DNA from: Dermatophilus congolensis
Lineage (GTDB): Bacteria > Actinomycetota > Actinomycetes > Actinomycetales > Dermatophilaceae
DNA length: 64,000 bases
Reading direction: 5' to 3'
Assembly: GCF_900187045.1 (NCBI RefSeq)
Contig: NZ_LT906453.1
Location: forward strand, 1,426,001-1,490,000
In this document: positions 63,311-64,000 of the stretch, piece after piece
Numbering within the stretch: the stretch's first letter is position 1
Layout of the letters: every line of letters starts with the position of its first letter
The notes under the pieces: model-generated
Told to the model about the DNA's origin: nothing
The model's input: the letters and a program-made list of their open reading frames with translations, nothing else
Database searches by the model: none
Position numbers and translations under genes: made by a program

Positions 63311-64000
63311 ATGGATTGGTGTGTGCGTTGGTGGCGTGGATGTGTGACGGCGGTGGTGGCGCTGTGTGAGTTGGTGTGGCCGGTGGTGTGTGCTGGGTGT
63401 GGGCGGCATGGGCAGTCGTGGTGTGCGCAGTGCGCGGATGTGGGGGCGTTGCCGGATGTAGAGCCGTTTACGGTGGTGGGGTCGGGTGAGGGGTTGGTGG
63501 TGTGGTCTGCTGCGGAGTTTATTGGGCCGGTTGCTGCTGCTGTGGTGGCGTTTAAGGATGGTGGTCGTCGGGATGTGGGGAGTGTGTTGGGGGTGGGGTT
63601 GGCGCGTGCGGTTGAGGCGGCTGTGGGGGTGGAGGTGTTGCGGGGTGGGCCAGTGGATGGTCCGGTTGTGGTGGTGCCGGTTCCTTCGCGTCCTTCGGCG
63701 CGGCGTCGGCGTGGTGATGTGCCGTTGTTTGAGTTGGTTGATGTGGCGTTGAGGTCGGGTGTGTTGTCTTTTCAGGTGGGTGCGGTTGAGTCTTTGCGGT
63801 GGGTGCGGCGGGTGCGAGATCAGCGTGGTTTGGGGCGGTTGGGCAGGGTGGTGAATGTGTGGGGGGCGATGGGTGTGGTGGAGCGTTGGAGTGCTGAGGT
63901 GGGTTCGTGGGGGTTGGTGGTGTTGGTTGATGATGTGTGTACGACGGGGGCGACGTTGGGTGAGGCGCAGCGGGTGTTGAGGCAGTGTGGTGTGCATCGG
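63311..64000 (+). CDS. comF: ComF-family phosphoribosyltransferase-like protein (3' end outside window)
   Basis: About 230 codons are visible and remain open to the right edge. The N-terminal zinc finger has CAGC and CAQC. The PRTase part shows AAVVAFKDGGRRDVG, then PVPSRPSARRRRG and the PRPP-binding loop VVLVDDVCTTGATLGEAQ near the end. ComF proteins work in DNA uptake or in DNA repair in other bacteria; in actinobacteria their job is unknown. The ATG at 63311 has no Shine-Dalgarno; an in-frame GTG lies at 63305. It follows lpqB by 84 bases. Confidence 0.9.
   Translation, partial: MDWCVRWWRGCVTAVVALCELVWPVVCAGCGRHGQSWCAQCADVGALPDVEPFTVVGSGEGLVVWSAAEFIGPVAAAVVAFKDGGRRDVGSVLGVGLARAVEAAVGVEVLRGGPVDGPVVVVPVPSRPSARRRRGDVPLFELVDVALRSGVLSFQVGAVESLRWVRRVRDQRGLGRLGRVVNVWGAMGVVERWSAEVGSWGLVVLVDDVCTTGATLGEAQRVLRQCGVHR

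Overview
The window is 64 kb of GC-rich chromosome from an actinobacterium. The lineage markers are a mycothiol-disulfide reductase, a WhiB-family regulator, mIHF, the MtrA-MtrB-LpqB module, DUF3499, a TIGR03089 protein and a class F sortase. The overall gene set fits the order Micrococcales, possibly the family Dermatophilaceae. Genus and species cannot be fixed from the sequence alone. No tRNA, rRNA, phage or complete insertion sequence was seen, so most of the window is core chromosome. The CRISPR-Cas block, the adjoining two-component/ABC block and the sortase block look like the accessory parts.

Layout. 1-3,502 (minus strand): pyruvate dehydrogenase E1 beta (cut by the window edge), E1 alpha, and glucose-6-phosphate isomerase, then a broken grpB remnant. 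4,133-14,906: a tight pyrimidine operon, pyrR-pyrB-pyrC-carA-carB-pyrK-pyrD-pyrF, with mostly overlapping stop/start codons and a chorismate mutase at its end. A PyrR-type RNA hairpin covers the ribosome binding site of pyrR. 15,161-22,662: mihF-gmk-rpoZ, coaBC, metK, priA and fmt. 22,659-31,414: rsmB, rpe, a P-loop kinase, then an FMN riboswitch with ribD-ribE-ribBA-ribH, a PnuC-family transporter (probably the riboflavin importer RibM) and a non-canonical methylenetetrahydrofolate reductase.

31,415-41,251: a type I-E CRISPR-Cas locus. Its genes are cas3, cas8e, cse2, cas7e, cas5e, cas6e, cas1e and cas2e, followed by ten repeats. Every gene except cas3 is intact. cas3 carries two frame changes at homopolymer runs and one in-frame TGA, so Cascade and the spacer-acquisition proteins appear whole while the nuclease-helicase does not. 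41,438-45,730: a histidine kinase, a response regulator and a lantibiotic-immunity-like ABC transporter with two related permeases. 45,788-54,655: a PH-domain protein, an SpoIID-like protein, TIGR03089, WhiB, a zincin-fold relative, DUF3499, phosphomannomutase, Trm112-like, a SIS-domain protein and mycothione reductase. 54,964-57,056: a cell-wall-anchored adhesin-like protein and its neighbouring class F sortase. 57,303-64,000: ahcY, mtrA, mtrB, lpqB and a 3'-truncated comF.

Two expression styles coexist. Operon genes have Shine-Dalgarno sites and overlapping junctions. At least six genes (rpe, metF-like, TIGR03089, DUF3499, manB, mtr) instead have a TANNNT -10 hexamer ending 6-7 bases before the start codon and no Shine-Dalgarno, which suggests leaderless transcripts. 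Coordinates and starts were read by eye. Family assignments rest on recognised motifs, not database searches.
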